DNA of 64,000 bases from Paenibacillus glacialis (GTDB lineage Bacteria > Bacillota > Bacilli > Paenibacillales > Paenibacillaceae), in the NCBI RefSeq assembly GCF_001637205.1, contig NZ_LVJH01000003.1, positions 312,916 to 376,915 of the forward strand, in the 5' to 3' direction. The position numbers were made by a program, and so were the translations under genes. Each line of letters starts with the position of its first letter. Within the stretch, counting starts at the first letter, position 1. Positions 54,645 to 63,038 of the stretch are shown one piece after another. Below the pieces are notes generated by a model, which saw only the letters and a program-made list of their open reading frames with translations, was not told the origin of the DNA and did no database searches.

Positions 54645-54690
54645 GGCTTATTCCACTCAAAATATGAGTAGGAGTAAGTCTTTTTTTTTT
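54645..54690 (+). repeat. Boundary hairpin element, copy 5 of 5
   Basis: GGCTTATTCC pairs with GGAGTAAGTC, loop with TATGAGTA, followed by ten T. It lies ~215 bases before the second VgrG module. Confidence 0.82.
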
Positions 54691-54906
54691 GCATGAGGAA
54701 AACTAATTAAGAAAGAAAATGGATATGAGGCACGATTAGTATTTTGCTCGGAACAATGGATTATGCAGATGGTAGCGAAGAGGACGGAATTGTCATAGAG
54801 AAGCATTAGCGTTTCCCCTTTATCCTTGGATTCTACCTCTTTGTCGCTATACGATCAAGAAATCTGAGGACAACAGCGATAGTAAGGACAATCCGTTACC
54901 GTAGTT

Positions 54907-55371
54907 ATGACTCTAGATGATGAAGACAAACTGAGTGTTATGCCCCAATTATTTAAGCTAATGTCACCGGAGATGGCTAACCTGAAATATCCTTCAGGAC
55001 GGCGTCCTGATCATATTTTCACGAATGTTGAAGGAACTGTAAATATGGCTTTTACCTATACCAATACAGCAGTAGATGAAACGGAGATTGAGGATTTCAC
55101 GATTGAGATGGCGAAGATCCTACGTAAAACACAGAAGTTACAGAAGTGGTATGGAGACGGTGTGAAAGAGCATTCAATACCTATTGGGTATTGCGAGTTT
55201 CTATCTCCTACGATCACTTTGAACGTGTATAATCTGATGTTCTTTGTTTCGTTAGATGATCGCGCTGTGTTATGTACCTTTAATTGTTTGGATGTCGAGA
55301 TGGAAGATTGGAAACCAGCAGCCCATCAGATGATGGCTTCAACCAAGATTCAAGGAGGCGACCACGTATGA
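54907..55371 (+). CDS. DcrB/DUF1795-like protein, 5'-truncated
   Basis: A 154-residue reading frame corresponding to the last ~155 residues of the 200-residue chaperone-like protein at 33771 (LKYPSGRRPDHIFTNVEGTV matches IKYPHEQRPEIIKTEGTGAI). About 45 N-terminal residues are missing. The frame extends upstream only to SVTVV before a stop, and there is no ribosome binding site at 54907, so the 5' end was probably lost at a recombination junction near 54890. It overlaps the hub gene by ATGA, so it may still be read through. Whether it is functional is unclear. Confidence 0.65.
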   Translation: MTLDDEDKLSVMPQLFKLMSPEMANLKYPSGRRPDHIFTNVEGTVNMAFTYTNTAVDETEIEDFTIEMAKILRKTQKLQKWYGDGVKEHSIPIGYCEFLSPTITLNVYNLMFFVSLDDRAVLCTFNCLDVEMEDWKPAAHQMMASTKIQGGDHV

Positions 55372-56792
55372 ATAAAGCTGCACTAGCCTACCACAACCTC
55401 AAAGTATCCCCGTTTGAACTGGTCAATCTACAAGAGCTAACGATCTCGAAGAAATTGAACGAGCATGCTTATTTACATTTCAAAGGTATCGTATCGGAGG
55501 AGTTGAAGGATAGTTACGTCCTCATGTGCGATGCGGGTACAACGGTTGAAATAAGCCAATTGGATGAAGACGGAAAGAGTACGCCGTTGTTCTGTGGCAT
55601 CGTTCGTAATATTGCGGTACAAGCGATTCGTGGAATTTATTATCTCGAAGTGGACTGTGTATCGCATACGTACGAATTGGATGTTAAGAAGAAAAGTCGG
55701 TCTTTTCAGAACAAGAATATGACGTATCCAGAGCTACTAAATATGATCGCCTCGGATTATTCAGGCATCGATATTATGGATGAGGCGACGAATGGTGCCA
55801 CAATTGGCCGATTTACGATGCAATATATGGAGACAGATTGGCAGTTTCTGAAGCGAATGGCTTCACGCTTGCGGACCATTCTTATGTCAGCTTCGGTGTT
55901 TGAGCGTCCTAAATTTTATTTCGGTCTGCACGATGCGAATCCCAAAGGAAAGCTAGATGATTTCCATTATCGTGTGGTCAAAAGGTTGGAGCCATTTCGT
56001 GACACGACGGAGAATACGGGAGCTAGCGTAGAGGAGAACGACTACATCTACTACGAGGTAGAAAGTGGCCTTGTCTTAGATCTAGGTAATGCAATTACAT
56101 TTAAAGGTAGGCTCTTGTACGTGTGCGAAGCCAGCACGGAGATGAAAGGCAGTCAGTTAAAGCATCAATATACCCTCTGTACACGAAAAGGCTTGCGTGC
56201 CAATCCCCTATATAACGATCCGATTATTGGAGCTTCCATTCAAGGGGAAGTTATCGAAATCCAGCGAGATACGGTTAAAGTTCACCTCAACATTGATCCT
56301 TCCCAGAATAAAGCAGAGGCTCACTGCTTCCCTTATTCATCCGTGTACACCGCAGAAGGAAATAGTGGTTGGTACTGTATGCCAGAAGTTGGGGACCATG
56401 TGAGGGTCTATTTTCCAGGAAACAAAGAAGAAGAAGGCGTTGCATCAAGCTCCGTTCGTAAGAACTCAGATGAAGGAGCGTCGAACAAACTTAGTAACCC
56501 GGACCACAAATATTTCCGTACGGCTGCTGGTAAGGAACTCAAGATGACGCCAGAGGAGATTGTTATTACGGGTAAGGATGGCGAAATCTTCATCCGGCTT
56601 AGCGAAGGCGGCGGGATTGAAATTAGTAGTACTCAGATGATCAGGTTAGTGGCCAAGCAAGACATTATGATGAATGCTGAGGAGAACATCGTGATCTCCG
56701 CCAAGGATAAAATTAGCCTCACATGTAAAGAAAGTACCATCGTGTTAGATGGGAATACAGATATATCCGGCCTCGAGCTGAAGACGAATTAA
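55368..56792 (+). CDS. VgrG-like hub/spike protein of the second module
   Basis: A 474-residue relative of the hub at 34370. Hub signature MQYMETDWQFLKRMASRLRT (residues ~150), OB-fold DTVKVHLNID and WYCMPEVGDHVRVYFPG (~295-365), then a short beta-helix ending in TDISGLELKTN with no toxin. AAGGAGG precedes ATG 55368, which overlaps the preceding TGA. Base composition is richer in GC than the AT-rich array just upstream, matching the original operon. Confidence 0.85.
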   Translation: MNKAALAYHNLKVSPFELVNLQELTISKKLNEHAYLHFKGIVSEELKDSYVLMCDAGTTVEISQLDEDGKSTPLFCGIVRNIAVQAIRGIYYLEVDCVSHTYELDVKKKSRSFQNKNMTYPELLNMIASDYSGIDIMDEATNGATIGRFTMQYMETDWQFLKRMASRLRTILMSASVFERPKFYFGLHDANPKGKLDDFHYRVVKRLEPFRDTTENTGASVEENDYIYYEVESGLVLDLGNAITFKGRLLYVCEASTEMKGSQLKHQYTLCTRKGLRANPLYNDPIIGASIQGEVIEIQRDTVKVHLNIDPSQNKAEAHCFPYSSVYTAEGNSGWYCMPEVGDHVRVYFPGNKEEEGVASSSVRKNSDEGASNKLSNPDHKYFRTAAGKELKMTPEEIVITGKDGEIFIRLSEGGGIEISSTQMIRLVAKQDIMMNAEENIVISAKDKISLTCKESTIVLDGNTDISGLELKTN

Positions 56793-56817
56793 GGATCATA
56801 AGTCAGGAGGGGTATTC

Positions 56818-58062
56818 GTGAGTGAGAAATCCATAGGAGAACTTACGAACGGGAAAGCACAAATGAAGGACATGGCGAGGGTTCAATTTCGGGAACAGGA
56901 AATCAAGACAAAAAGACTTGTCCTGTTAGCTGAGCTTGAGCGAGATTATATCCAGCAACGTGAGGTGCTTAAGGATATGTTCGTGGTGTCCATTCGCTCA
57001 TGGTGCAAGGCGTTATTGGAACAACAGTCGATTGGGGAGAAGGGGAAGATTGGATATCTAACCTACGCGATGCTACGAACGGATCTGATGGAGGGAAGAG
57101 CTCGTTATCTTGCCGAAGCGACGGATGAGAAGTGGTTCATGGATAACACGGTCCATCGTAGTTACTATGACGCAACGTGGGCTTTTGCTCATCTGGATGG
57201 TTGGGTAGCTGAGATGAAGACGCAGATTCACAGCTATGGAGGTCAGATTACCTCGATGGATGTGGAACAAGAGCTACTACGAGAGGCTGAGTATGTTCAT
57301 TCGTATGTGGTTGCTCTAATTCGTTATGCGATGCCCTATGCCGCTCAATCTCAAGAATTTATGTTGTTGGACAAAGAAGAAGTATTTGAGGTTCGTGTTG
57401 GTGAGTACCTAGACATGAGTGAAGTGGTCTACAAAATGGATCGTCGTCCTCAAGAGAATAAACAGGTGAAAGCATGGCTTAACGAGCGAAAAGATACTGC
57501 TTATGGGTATGGAGTCTATAGCCATCTCGATTTGGCTGATGAGGTGTATGAAGGTATGGACTTCCGGTATTCTCGGTTCGAAGAAAGTAATCTCGAACGT
57601 AGCCGTTGGACCAAGAGTCTGTTGGTAGGCGTACGATTTGAACATTGCCACCTTACGGAAGCTAGCTTTGCATATAGTTGTATTCATGGTACCAGCTTTA
57701 AGGGCTGTGATTTACGCCAGGCTACATTCGAAGGTGTGCAGAGAATGCGGGGGCAAGCAGATCCACAGTTGTGGGAAATGCCTGGGTTTGAAGAAGTGGA
57801 TTTCAGTCAGGCTAATCTCTCACATGCTCAATTCAGTCAATCGTATTTACGTGGTGCTAATTATAGTGGAGCAATCTTAACTGGGGCTAACTTCTCGTTG
57901 GCTAATGTCGAGCAGGCTGATTTCAGAGGAGCAGACCTATCGGATACCGATTTCACAGGAGCACTTATGAATGGCGCAATGATTGATGAACAAGATGCTG
58001 ATAAATGGTCAGAATCAGAGCGGAAGATGCTACAAATTTTCCCTGCTCGTCAGGAGGTATAG
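56818..58062 (+). CDS. Pentapeptide-repeat adaptor-like protein
   Basis: A 414-residue protein. The N-terminal ~220 residues match the shorter protein at 35779 (KGKIGYLTYAMLRTDLMEGR, ITSMDVEQE, VRVGEYLDMSEVVYK). Residues ~245-400 are pentapeptide repeats of the A(D/N)LxG type: NLERSRWTKS, ASFAYSCIHG, TSFKGCDLRQ, ANLSHAQFSQ, ANYSGAILTG, ANFSLANVEQ, ADFRGADLSD, TDFTGALMNG, which should form a right-handed square beta-helix. Pentapeptide proteins next to PAAR-like tips act as loading adaptors in some T6SS; that role is inferred. GTG 56818 follows GGAGGGG. Confidence 0.8.
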   Translation: MSEKSIGELTNGKAQMKDMARVQFREQEIKTKRLVLLAELERDYIQQREVLKDMFVVSIRSWCKALLEQQSIGEKGKIGYLTYAMLRTDLMEGRARYLAEATDEKWFMDNTVHRSYYDATWAFAHLDGWVAEMKTQIHSYGGQITSMDVEQELLREAEYVHSYVVALIRYAMPYAAQSQEFMLLDKEEVFEVRVGEYLDMSEVVYKMDRRPQENKQVKAWLNERKDTAYGYGVYSHLDLADEVYEGMDFRYSRFEESNLERSRWTKSLLVGVRFEHCHLTEASFAYSCIHGTSFKGCDLRQATFEGVQRMRGQADPQLWEMPGFEEVDFSQANLSHAQFSQSYLRGANYSGAILTGANFSLANVEQADFRGADLSDTDFTGALMNGAMIDEQDADKWSESERKMLQIFPARQEV

Positions 58063-58064
58063 CC

Positions 58065-58604
58065 ATGCTTATGGATTATTTTCATCTGTCATTGGATCCG
58101 CGGATCTCTGATCCTGCTGAGCCAGCAGGGCTGAGTAACGTCGTCAAGACGGAGATGTTAACATCTAGCCGTTCACATGAATTACGTGAACTTGAATTGC
58201 AATTTCCGATCCGTGGTGTTGGACAACCTACATATCCTGATTATTTGGAGCGTCCCTTTCCACTATTATCGGACGGACTGAAACGTCTTATTGAAATGTA
58301 TTGTCCACGCATGCCATATGAGCCTGTAGGTCTGTTGGATATCGGACGGATGAGACACGATACCTATTGGCTGATGGTGCCTCCGCGGAATGCTTGCTTG
58401 TCTGGGCAAAGTCAATTCCATCCCGATGGTTCCTTAAAAGAGCTGGTCTTGGACAGCAATAAGGTGGGGGAACAGATGCTATTTCAAATCGATGGCATAA
58501 GAGAAACGGAAATTGTGATTCATTTAGCCGTGGCGGAGAGCTTATTACGAAGAGATTTCACGGGAATCAAGCTGACTAGAGTGAAACAAGACACGAGCCA
58601 TTAA
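58065..58604 (+). CDS. Conserved second adaptor of the second module
   Basis: A 179-residue relative of the protein at 36393. MDYFHLSLDPRISD, LKRLIEMYCPRMPYEPVGLL and VAESLLRRDFTGIKL are the shared parts. CAGGAGGT precedes ATG 58065, which overlaps nothing but starts 2 bases after the pentapeptide stop. Function unknown; same place in both modules. Confidence 0.68.
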   Translation: MLMDYFHLSLDPRISDPAEPAGLSNVVKTEMLTSSRSHELRELELQFPIRGVGQPTYPDYLERPFPLLSDGLKRLIEMYCPRMPYEPVGLLDIGRMRHDTYWLMVPPRNACLSGQSQFHPDGSLKELVLDSNKVGEQMLFQIDGIRETEIVIHLAVAESLLRRDFTGIKLTRVKQDTSH

Positions 58605-58714
58605 TGGCACATCCATAGATGACACCACGAGAGAAACGGCAGCAGCGAATGACGCGCAATAATGGCCGTTTTTTGTTCATGAATCATACCCAGAATCGAA
58701 GGGGGACATAAAGT

Positions 58715-59188
58715 ATGCAAGCTGGACCAATCATTGTGAATGATGGCGCAGGGGGAGAACAGAAAAGTTATGTTGTTGCAGGAGCGATACTGAGCTGTAG
58801 CTTCGGAACGCAATTGAATCGATTGAAGATACCCATGTGTCATGGCGTGCACTTGAAGGACAAAGCACAACTCAGTATCGCGGACTATGTGCCTGGTGTT
58901 CATATTATGCCGTTTGGGAATTGCTTTTCTCGACTTAATCCGGCCGTTCAGAACGGGCAGTTCGATACTGAAGGATTGCAAAAAGCACCCTGTGTACCCC
59001 AGATTCTTTCAGCATGGGTTGGCGGGAAAAGCGATGTCCTTGTAGAAGGAGAACCGGCCTTGTTGAGTAGTTGCACCAATTCTTGTGTGTTTAGTGGCAG
59101 CATTCGTATTGAAGATGATGGACAGGAGCTTGGAGGGACCTCGCTAGGAAGCAGTGGTTCTTCCAACCAATCCATGATGGAATATTGA
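58715..59188 (+). CDS. DUF4280 protein (PAAR-like spike tip) of the second module
   Basis: A 157-residue DUF4280 protein: VVAGAILSCSFGTQLNRLKI, CHGVHLKDKAQLSIADY, IMPFGNCFSRLNP, and VLVEGEPALLSSCTNSCVFS with a Cys pair as in the first tip. The Ser-rich tail SSGSSNQSMMEY is extra. GAAGGGGG precedes ATG 58715. The 110-base gap before it holds nothing clear. Confidence 0.88.
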   Translation: MQAGPIIVNDGAGGEQKSYVVAGAILSCSFGTQLNRLKIPMCHGVHLKDKAQLSIADYVPGVHIMPFGNCFSRLNPAVQNGQFDTEGLQKAPCVPQILSAWVGGKSDVLVEGEPALLSSCTNSCVFSGSIRIEDDGQELGGTSLGSSGSSNQSMMEY

Positions 59189-59224
59189 GCAAGATAGGTT
59201 GCAAATGCTAGGGAGGAGGAGAGT

Positions 59225-62152
59225 ATGGGAACTGAAATCCAAGCCAAGAAAAGTAAAGTATATGCAGCGGGATATGGGAACATTCGTCTCGTATCGCCTT
59301 ATCGGGTGCAACAGATTCAAGTATTGGATCTGGAGCGAAGGGTGGGTGAACACGCGCGGTTACAATTGAAAGCCATCATACCGGATTCAGCGAAAGATCA
59401 CTACATAGAACAAGCGGCCAACGAAGAGACGATCTTGATCGAGGAAATCGATGACAAAGGGAAGCGTGTACGTGTTTTGTTCCAAGGCATGGTAGAGACC
59501 TTCGCGATACAAACCGTACGAGGGATTTACCAACTCGAATTAGAGGCCATTTCATATACCGCGTTACTGGACGTCAAGCCACGGATACGTTCATTTCAGA
59601 ATCAGGAGATGAAATGTAGTGAGCTCGTGCAGGAGGTACTCCGTGCTTATACAGGTTCGGATGTAATCGATAACGCGACAGGAGAACACCCATTAGGAAG
59701 TTTTACCTTGCAATATAAAGAGACGGATTGGCAATTTATCAAGCGGGTAGCCTCACGATTCGGTGCAGTCCTGATGCCAGAGTTAGCAGCGAGTGCGCCG
59801 AAGTTATGGGTGGGACTACCCGAAGGCAAGTTACACACCCTGCCGAACCATTTACCGTATACAATTCGTCGCAACTTGGGAGCATTAGAGGAAGCGCTCG
59901 GAAGTGGAGCTACAGGAATAAGTGAAGTGGATTTCACCCAGTATACGGTAGAGAGTAGCATGTGGTTCAATCTAGGGGATAACGTAACATTTCAGAAGCA
60001 TGAACTTACGGTAGCTGCAGCGACAAGCCAATTGAGAGATGGTGAACTACTCCATCGCTATACCCTCAGTCCAGAAGCTGGCATTCGGCAAAATGAAATG
60101 ATCAACACACCTCTAGCAGGTGCTTCACTGGAAGGCAAAATCATCGAGGTGAAGAAAGACACGGTACGTGTACATCTGAATAACGATGCCACACAAGTGA
60201 AAAGTGAAGCAAGCTGGATACCGTATTCCTCGGTCTATGCATCGAAAGATGGCAGTGGATTTCACTGCATGCCGCAAGAGGGAGACTCCGTACAGGTGTA
60301 TTTTCCAAGCGGGCGAGAAGAAGAGGGCATCGCGCAGAGCTCCGTTCGTCGAGGCGGAGGAGGAGCTCCACCATCCCCGAAGATGGAAGATCCGAATACG
60401 AAGTATTGGGGAACGAACTTCGGGAAGGAAATGAAGTTCGGCGCCTCCGATCTGACCTTGAAGGCCACAGAAGGAAGTCTATTCATCTCATTAGAGGATG
60501 GGAACGGCGTCCTGATCCAAAGTGATAGCGGAATTTCGATGACAGGTAAGCAGGATATAGAGCTAACGACGGAGAAGGCATTAACGATAGAAGCACAGAA
60601 AGGCGTATACCTACTCTGCGGCGAGAGCAGTATCGTCATCGATGGAATAAGTGACATCCAGGCGACGGAAGTCAGACTCACAGGACAAACGAAATGTGCC
60701 GTGTATGTCGAAGATATGGAACCTGAACCCGAAGCCCCATTTGTATCTGAAGTGGAGGTTGTCGAACCTGAACCTGAACCGGAACCACCGAAGAAAAAGA
60801 AAAGCTTCTGGGAGAAAGCCCTAGACATCACGCAAGTAGTGCTCGATGTGGCAGGGCTGATTCCAGGTATCGGAGAAGTAGCGGATTTAGCGAATGCGGG
60901 AATATACCTAGCACGTGGAGACTACGCGAACGCAGCCCTATCTGCGGCAGCGGCAATTCCATTCGTAGGGTGGGGTGCAACGGCAGCGAAGGTCGTAGGC
61001 AAAGGGATTAGTAAAGTTAATGCAGGTAAGAAGTTGGTGCAGGCAACAACACGAGCCGTAGATGCGGTCCAAGCATTGCGTAAAACCGCAGATATGGCAT
61101 CTGGGTTCGCCAGCGGAGGTCTGGGGAAAGTGTTTACCAATGCGAGGAAGATGGCAAACAACCTCGGTCTCGGCGAGCAAGTGATGAAGCTGAAGAACGT
61201 GATGCAATCCCTAGCGATGAAGAGTCCTAAAATGGCATCAGTCTTGTCGACATCAGGCCATGTGGCGACACAGTACGGTAAGAGTCTAGTAATGGAACAA
61301 GCGATGCAAGAGGGAATGCGGTATGAATTCGTCGGAGACCTTGTCGAGAAATTAGGCGGAGATAAGATGCGTGCTGCACTCACCATGATATCCATTATGA
61401 ATGGTTCCAAGCGCAGCGGAGGAAAAAACAATTCTTCTGGTATTACAGACGGTGGAGGCGGTTCCTCAGGCGGCGGATCTGGGAAGAAGGATAAGTCGAA
61501 GAAGGATACGGATAAGACCAAGAAAGATACAGATACATCTAAGTCGAAGAAGAAAAACTCTGGATTAGAGGAGAACAAAGGATACAAGCCAAAGCCGGGT
61601 GAAAGATCTACCACGAAAGAGGAATGGAAGCGCCAAGACAGTGAGAAGCGGAAGAAGGCTAGTGAGGAAGCTAATAAGAAAACGAGTAAGGCTTCTTCCG
61701 CACCACCAAAGAAAAAACCATACACGGACATAAAGGATAGAGCTAAACAGGCTAAAACAAACGCAGAAAAGGGCCAAGTTGGAGAAGACTTAGCCGACAT
61801 AGTAATGAAAAGAGCAGGTCGTAAAAAGCTACCTTCAAAAGTAGGAAGTAATAATGGTTTTGATGGATTATATGTTAAGTATTCAAAAGATGGAAAAGTT
61901 GCTGATATAATAATCAATGAATCAAAGTTTGGAAGTTCAAAACTTGGAAAAACAAAAATGGGCAAACAAATGAGTAACAAATGGATTGAAGGGAATTTAA
62001 AGAAAATGATTAAATCTCCTGATCCAGAGGTAAGAAAGGCTGCAAAAATAGTACAGAGATTTATTGAGGATGGTAATAAGGTAACAAAAACTCTCAATAG
62101 AATGAATTCCAAAGGCATAAATAAGTGGAAAAGGCTAGGTACCTATCCATAA
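59225..62152 (+). CDS. VgrG fusion with predicted PD-(D/E)XK nuclease toxin (copy D)
   Basis: A 975-residue protein. Hub (~1-290; YKETDWQFIKRVASRFGAV), OB fold (~300-375; FHCMPQEGDSVQVYFPSG), beta-helix, an acidic PEPE hinge (EPEPEPEPPKKKK), a glycine-rich hydrophobic linker (GLIPGIGEVADLANAGIYLA, FVGWGATAAKVVGKG), and a Lys/Ser-rich segment. The last ~140 residues carry GQVGEDLADIV, NGFDGLYVK and IIINESKFG: the E, D and ExK residues of a restriction-endonuclease-like fold, plus KQMSNKWIEGNLKKM. Likely a DNase toxin. It shares only the general plan, not near-identity, with copies A-C. GGGAGGAGG precedes the ATG. Confidence 0.85.
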   Translation: MGTEIQAKKSKVYAAGYGNIRLVSPYRVQQIQVLDLERRVGEHARLQLKAIIPDSAKDHYIEQAANEETILIEEIDDKGKRVRVLFQGMVETFAIQTVRGIYQLELEAISYTALLDVKPRIRSFQNQEMKCSELVQEVLRAYTGSDVIDNATGEHPLGSFTLQYKETDWQFIKRVASRFGAVLMPELAASAPKLWVGLPEGKLHTLPNHLPYTIRRNLGALEEALGSGATGISEVDFTQYTVESSMWFNLGDNVTFQKHELTVAAATSQLRDGELLHRYTLSPEAGIRQNEMINTPLAGASLEGKIIEVKKDTVRVHLNNDATQVKSEASWIPYSSVYASKDGSGFHCMPQEGDSVQVYFPSGREEEGIAQSSVRRGGGGAPPSPKMEDPNTKYWGTNFGKEMKFGASDLTLKATEGSLFISLEDGNGVLIQSDSGISMTGKQDIELTTEKALTIEAQKGVYLLCGESSIVIDGISDIQATEVRLTGQTKCAVYVEDMEPEPEAPFVSEVEVVEPEPEPEPPKKKKSFWEKALDITQVVLDVAGLIPGIGEVADLANAGIYLARGDYANAALSAAAAIPFVGWGATAAKVVGKGISKVNAGKKLVQATTRAVDAVQALRKTADMASGFASGGLGKVFTNARKMANNLGLGEQVMKLKNVMQSLAMKSPKMASVLSTSGHVATQYGKSLVMEQAMQEGMRYEFVGDLVEKLGGDKMRAALTMISIMNGSKRSGGKNNSSGITDGGGGSSGGGSGKKDKSKKDTDKTKKDTDTSKSKKKNSGLEENKGYKPKPGERSTTKEEWKRQDSEKRKKASEEANKKTSKASSAPPKKKPYTDIKDRAKQAKTNAEKGQVGEDLADIVMKRAGRKKLPSKVGSNNGFDGLYVKYSKDGKVADIIINESKFGSSKLGKTKMGKQMSNKWIEGNLKKMIKSPDPEVRKAAKIVQRFIEDGNKVTKTLNRMNSKGINKWKRLGTYP

Positions 62153-62245
62153 TATTTATTATCTATTTCGCTGTATAATATGTGAATATCTGGTCTATGT
62201 TACTGTATTATCATTATATTAATTTTACTAAATAGGAGGATTAAC

Positions 62246-63025
62246 ATGGCAAAATATCTTCAACATTTCCCCGAGATCTTTGATGAAACAATAGAAGATA
62301 CAAATGAACGTATACAGAGATATAGGGATAATGGATTACCAAAGAATGCAGGATTCTACTATGAGCTACTTGCTGATGGATTCCAAGACATAGCTATTGG
62401 AGAAATAGTTCTGAACGGAAATGTTTCAAAATCTAAACAAAGTTTTTACTTGGCTGGAAAAATGCAAGAAGTGCTTTATCAAAGATACGATAGTAAAGAA
62501 AATGATATATCTAGTGATTATGTAACTACCGATAAACATACAAGGTTACTAATGGCATTAATTAGTGGAAATGAAGAATTGATTAATTCTTTAACAACAT
62601 TATTTGGTGGAAGAATTAAAGAAGAGAATGAAGACCATGAACTACACAAATCTGTTGGGTATGCTATGAAATATATACTTCTTGGTGAGATAGAACATGC
62701 TGCTGAGTATGTAGCAGTACTAAAGAAACTTGAAGGTAAAAAAAGTATGAAACTTTATAATGGTTATGCGAAAGTACTAAGTGGAATAATTGAAAATGAT
62801 AAAATTCAAGTGAACGAAGGATTAAAGTACATGATAGAGTGTCATAAAAAGTTGGAAGATGATTACGGTAACACTCCACAAGAATTATTGAGTATACCAA
62901 TATTAGGGTTAGCAAAATTAGCTATTCGTAATGATATAGCTATTGATATTGATGATTCGTTGGTACCCATGATATTGTTGGAACAACAGGAAATAAATTA
63001 CCCTCTTGTTGATTTTGTAGAGTAG
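62246..63025 (+). CDS. Imm49-like immunity protein (paralogue 2)
   Basis: A 259-residue helical protein homologous to that at 44959 (NGLPKNAGFYYELLADGFQD, ELINSLTTLFGGRI, YGNTPQELLSIPILGLAKLA). AGGAGG precedes ATG 62246. Directly downstream of the nuclease fusion, so the cognate immunity is the obvious role. Confidence 0.7.
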   Translation: MAKYLQHFPEIFDETIEDTNERIQRYRDNGLPKNAGFYYELLADGFQDIAIGEIVLNGNVSKSKQSFYLAGKMQEVLYQRYDSKENDISSDYVTTDKHTRLLMALISGNEELINSLTTLFGGRIKEENEDHELHKSVGYAMKYILLGEIEHAAEYVAVLKKLEGKKSMKLYNGYAKVLSGIIENDKIQVNEGLKYMIECHKKLEDDYGNTPQELLSIPILGLAKLAIRNDIAIDIDDSLVPMILLEQQEINYPLVDFVE

Positions 63026-63038
63026 AAGGTGTGACGAG

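Larger units (their letters stand above)
53989..54774 (+). repeat. Direct repeat of ~785 bp, copy 2
   Basis: Near-identical to 43806-44592, including the 3' end of the upstream gene. Differences are scattered point changes and a few small indels (for example, an A in ACAACAATGG that keeps the transposase relic frame open here). Confidence 0.85.

Noticed and set aside
60922..62118. Long (398-codon) open frame on the minus strand inside the VgrG copy D gene
   Set aside because: It is fully antisense to a well-supported coding frame, is low-complexity (F/L/S/P-rich) as expected for the complement of Lys/Gly-rich codons, and has no ribosome binding site.
21102..62152. Prophage or phage-tail remnant
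   Set aside because: Sheath, tube and late-control-D-like genes could suggest a prophage, but no terminase, portal, capsid, integrase, holin or lysin was seen, and the region carries kinase, PP2C, FHA, VWA and two loading modules. A domesticated tail is possible as ancestry only.
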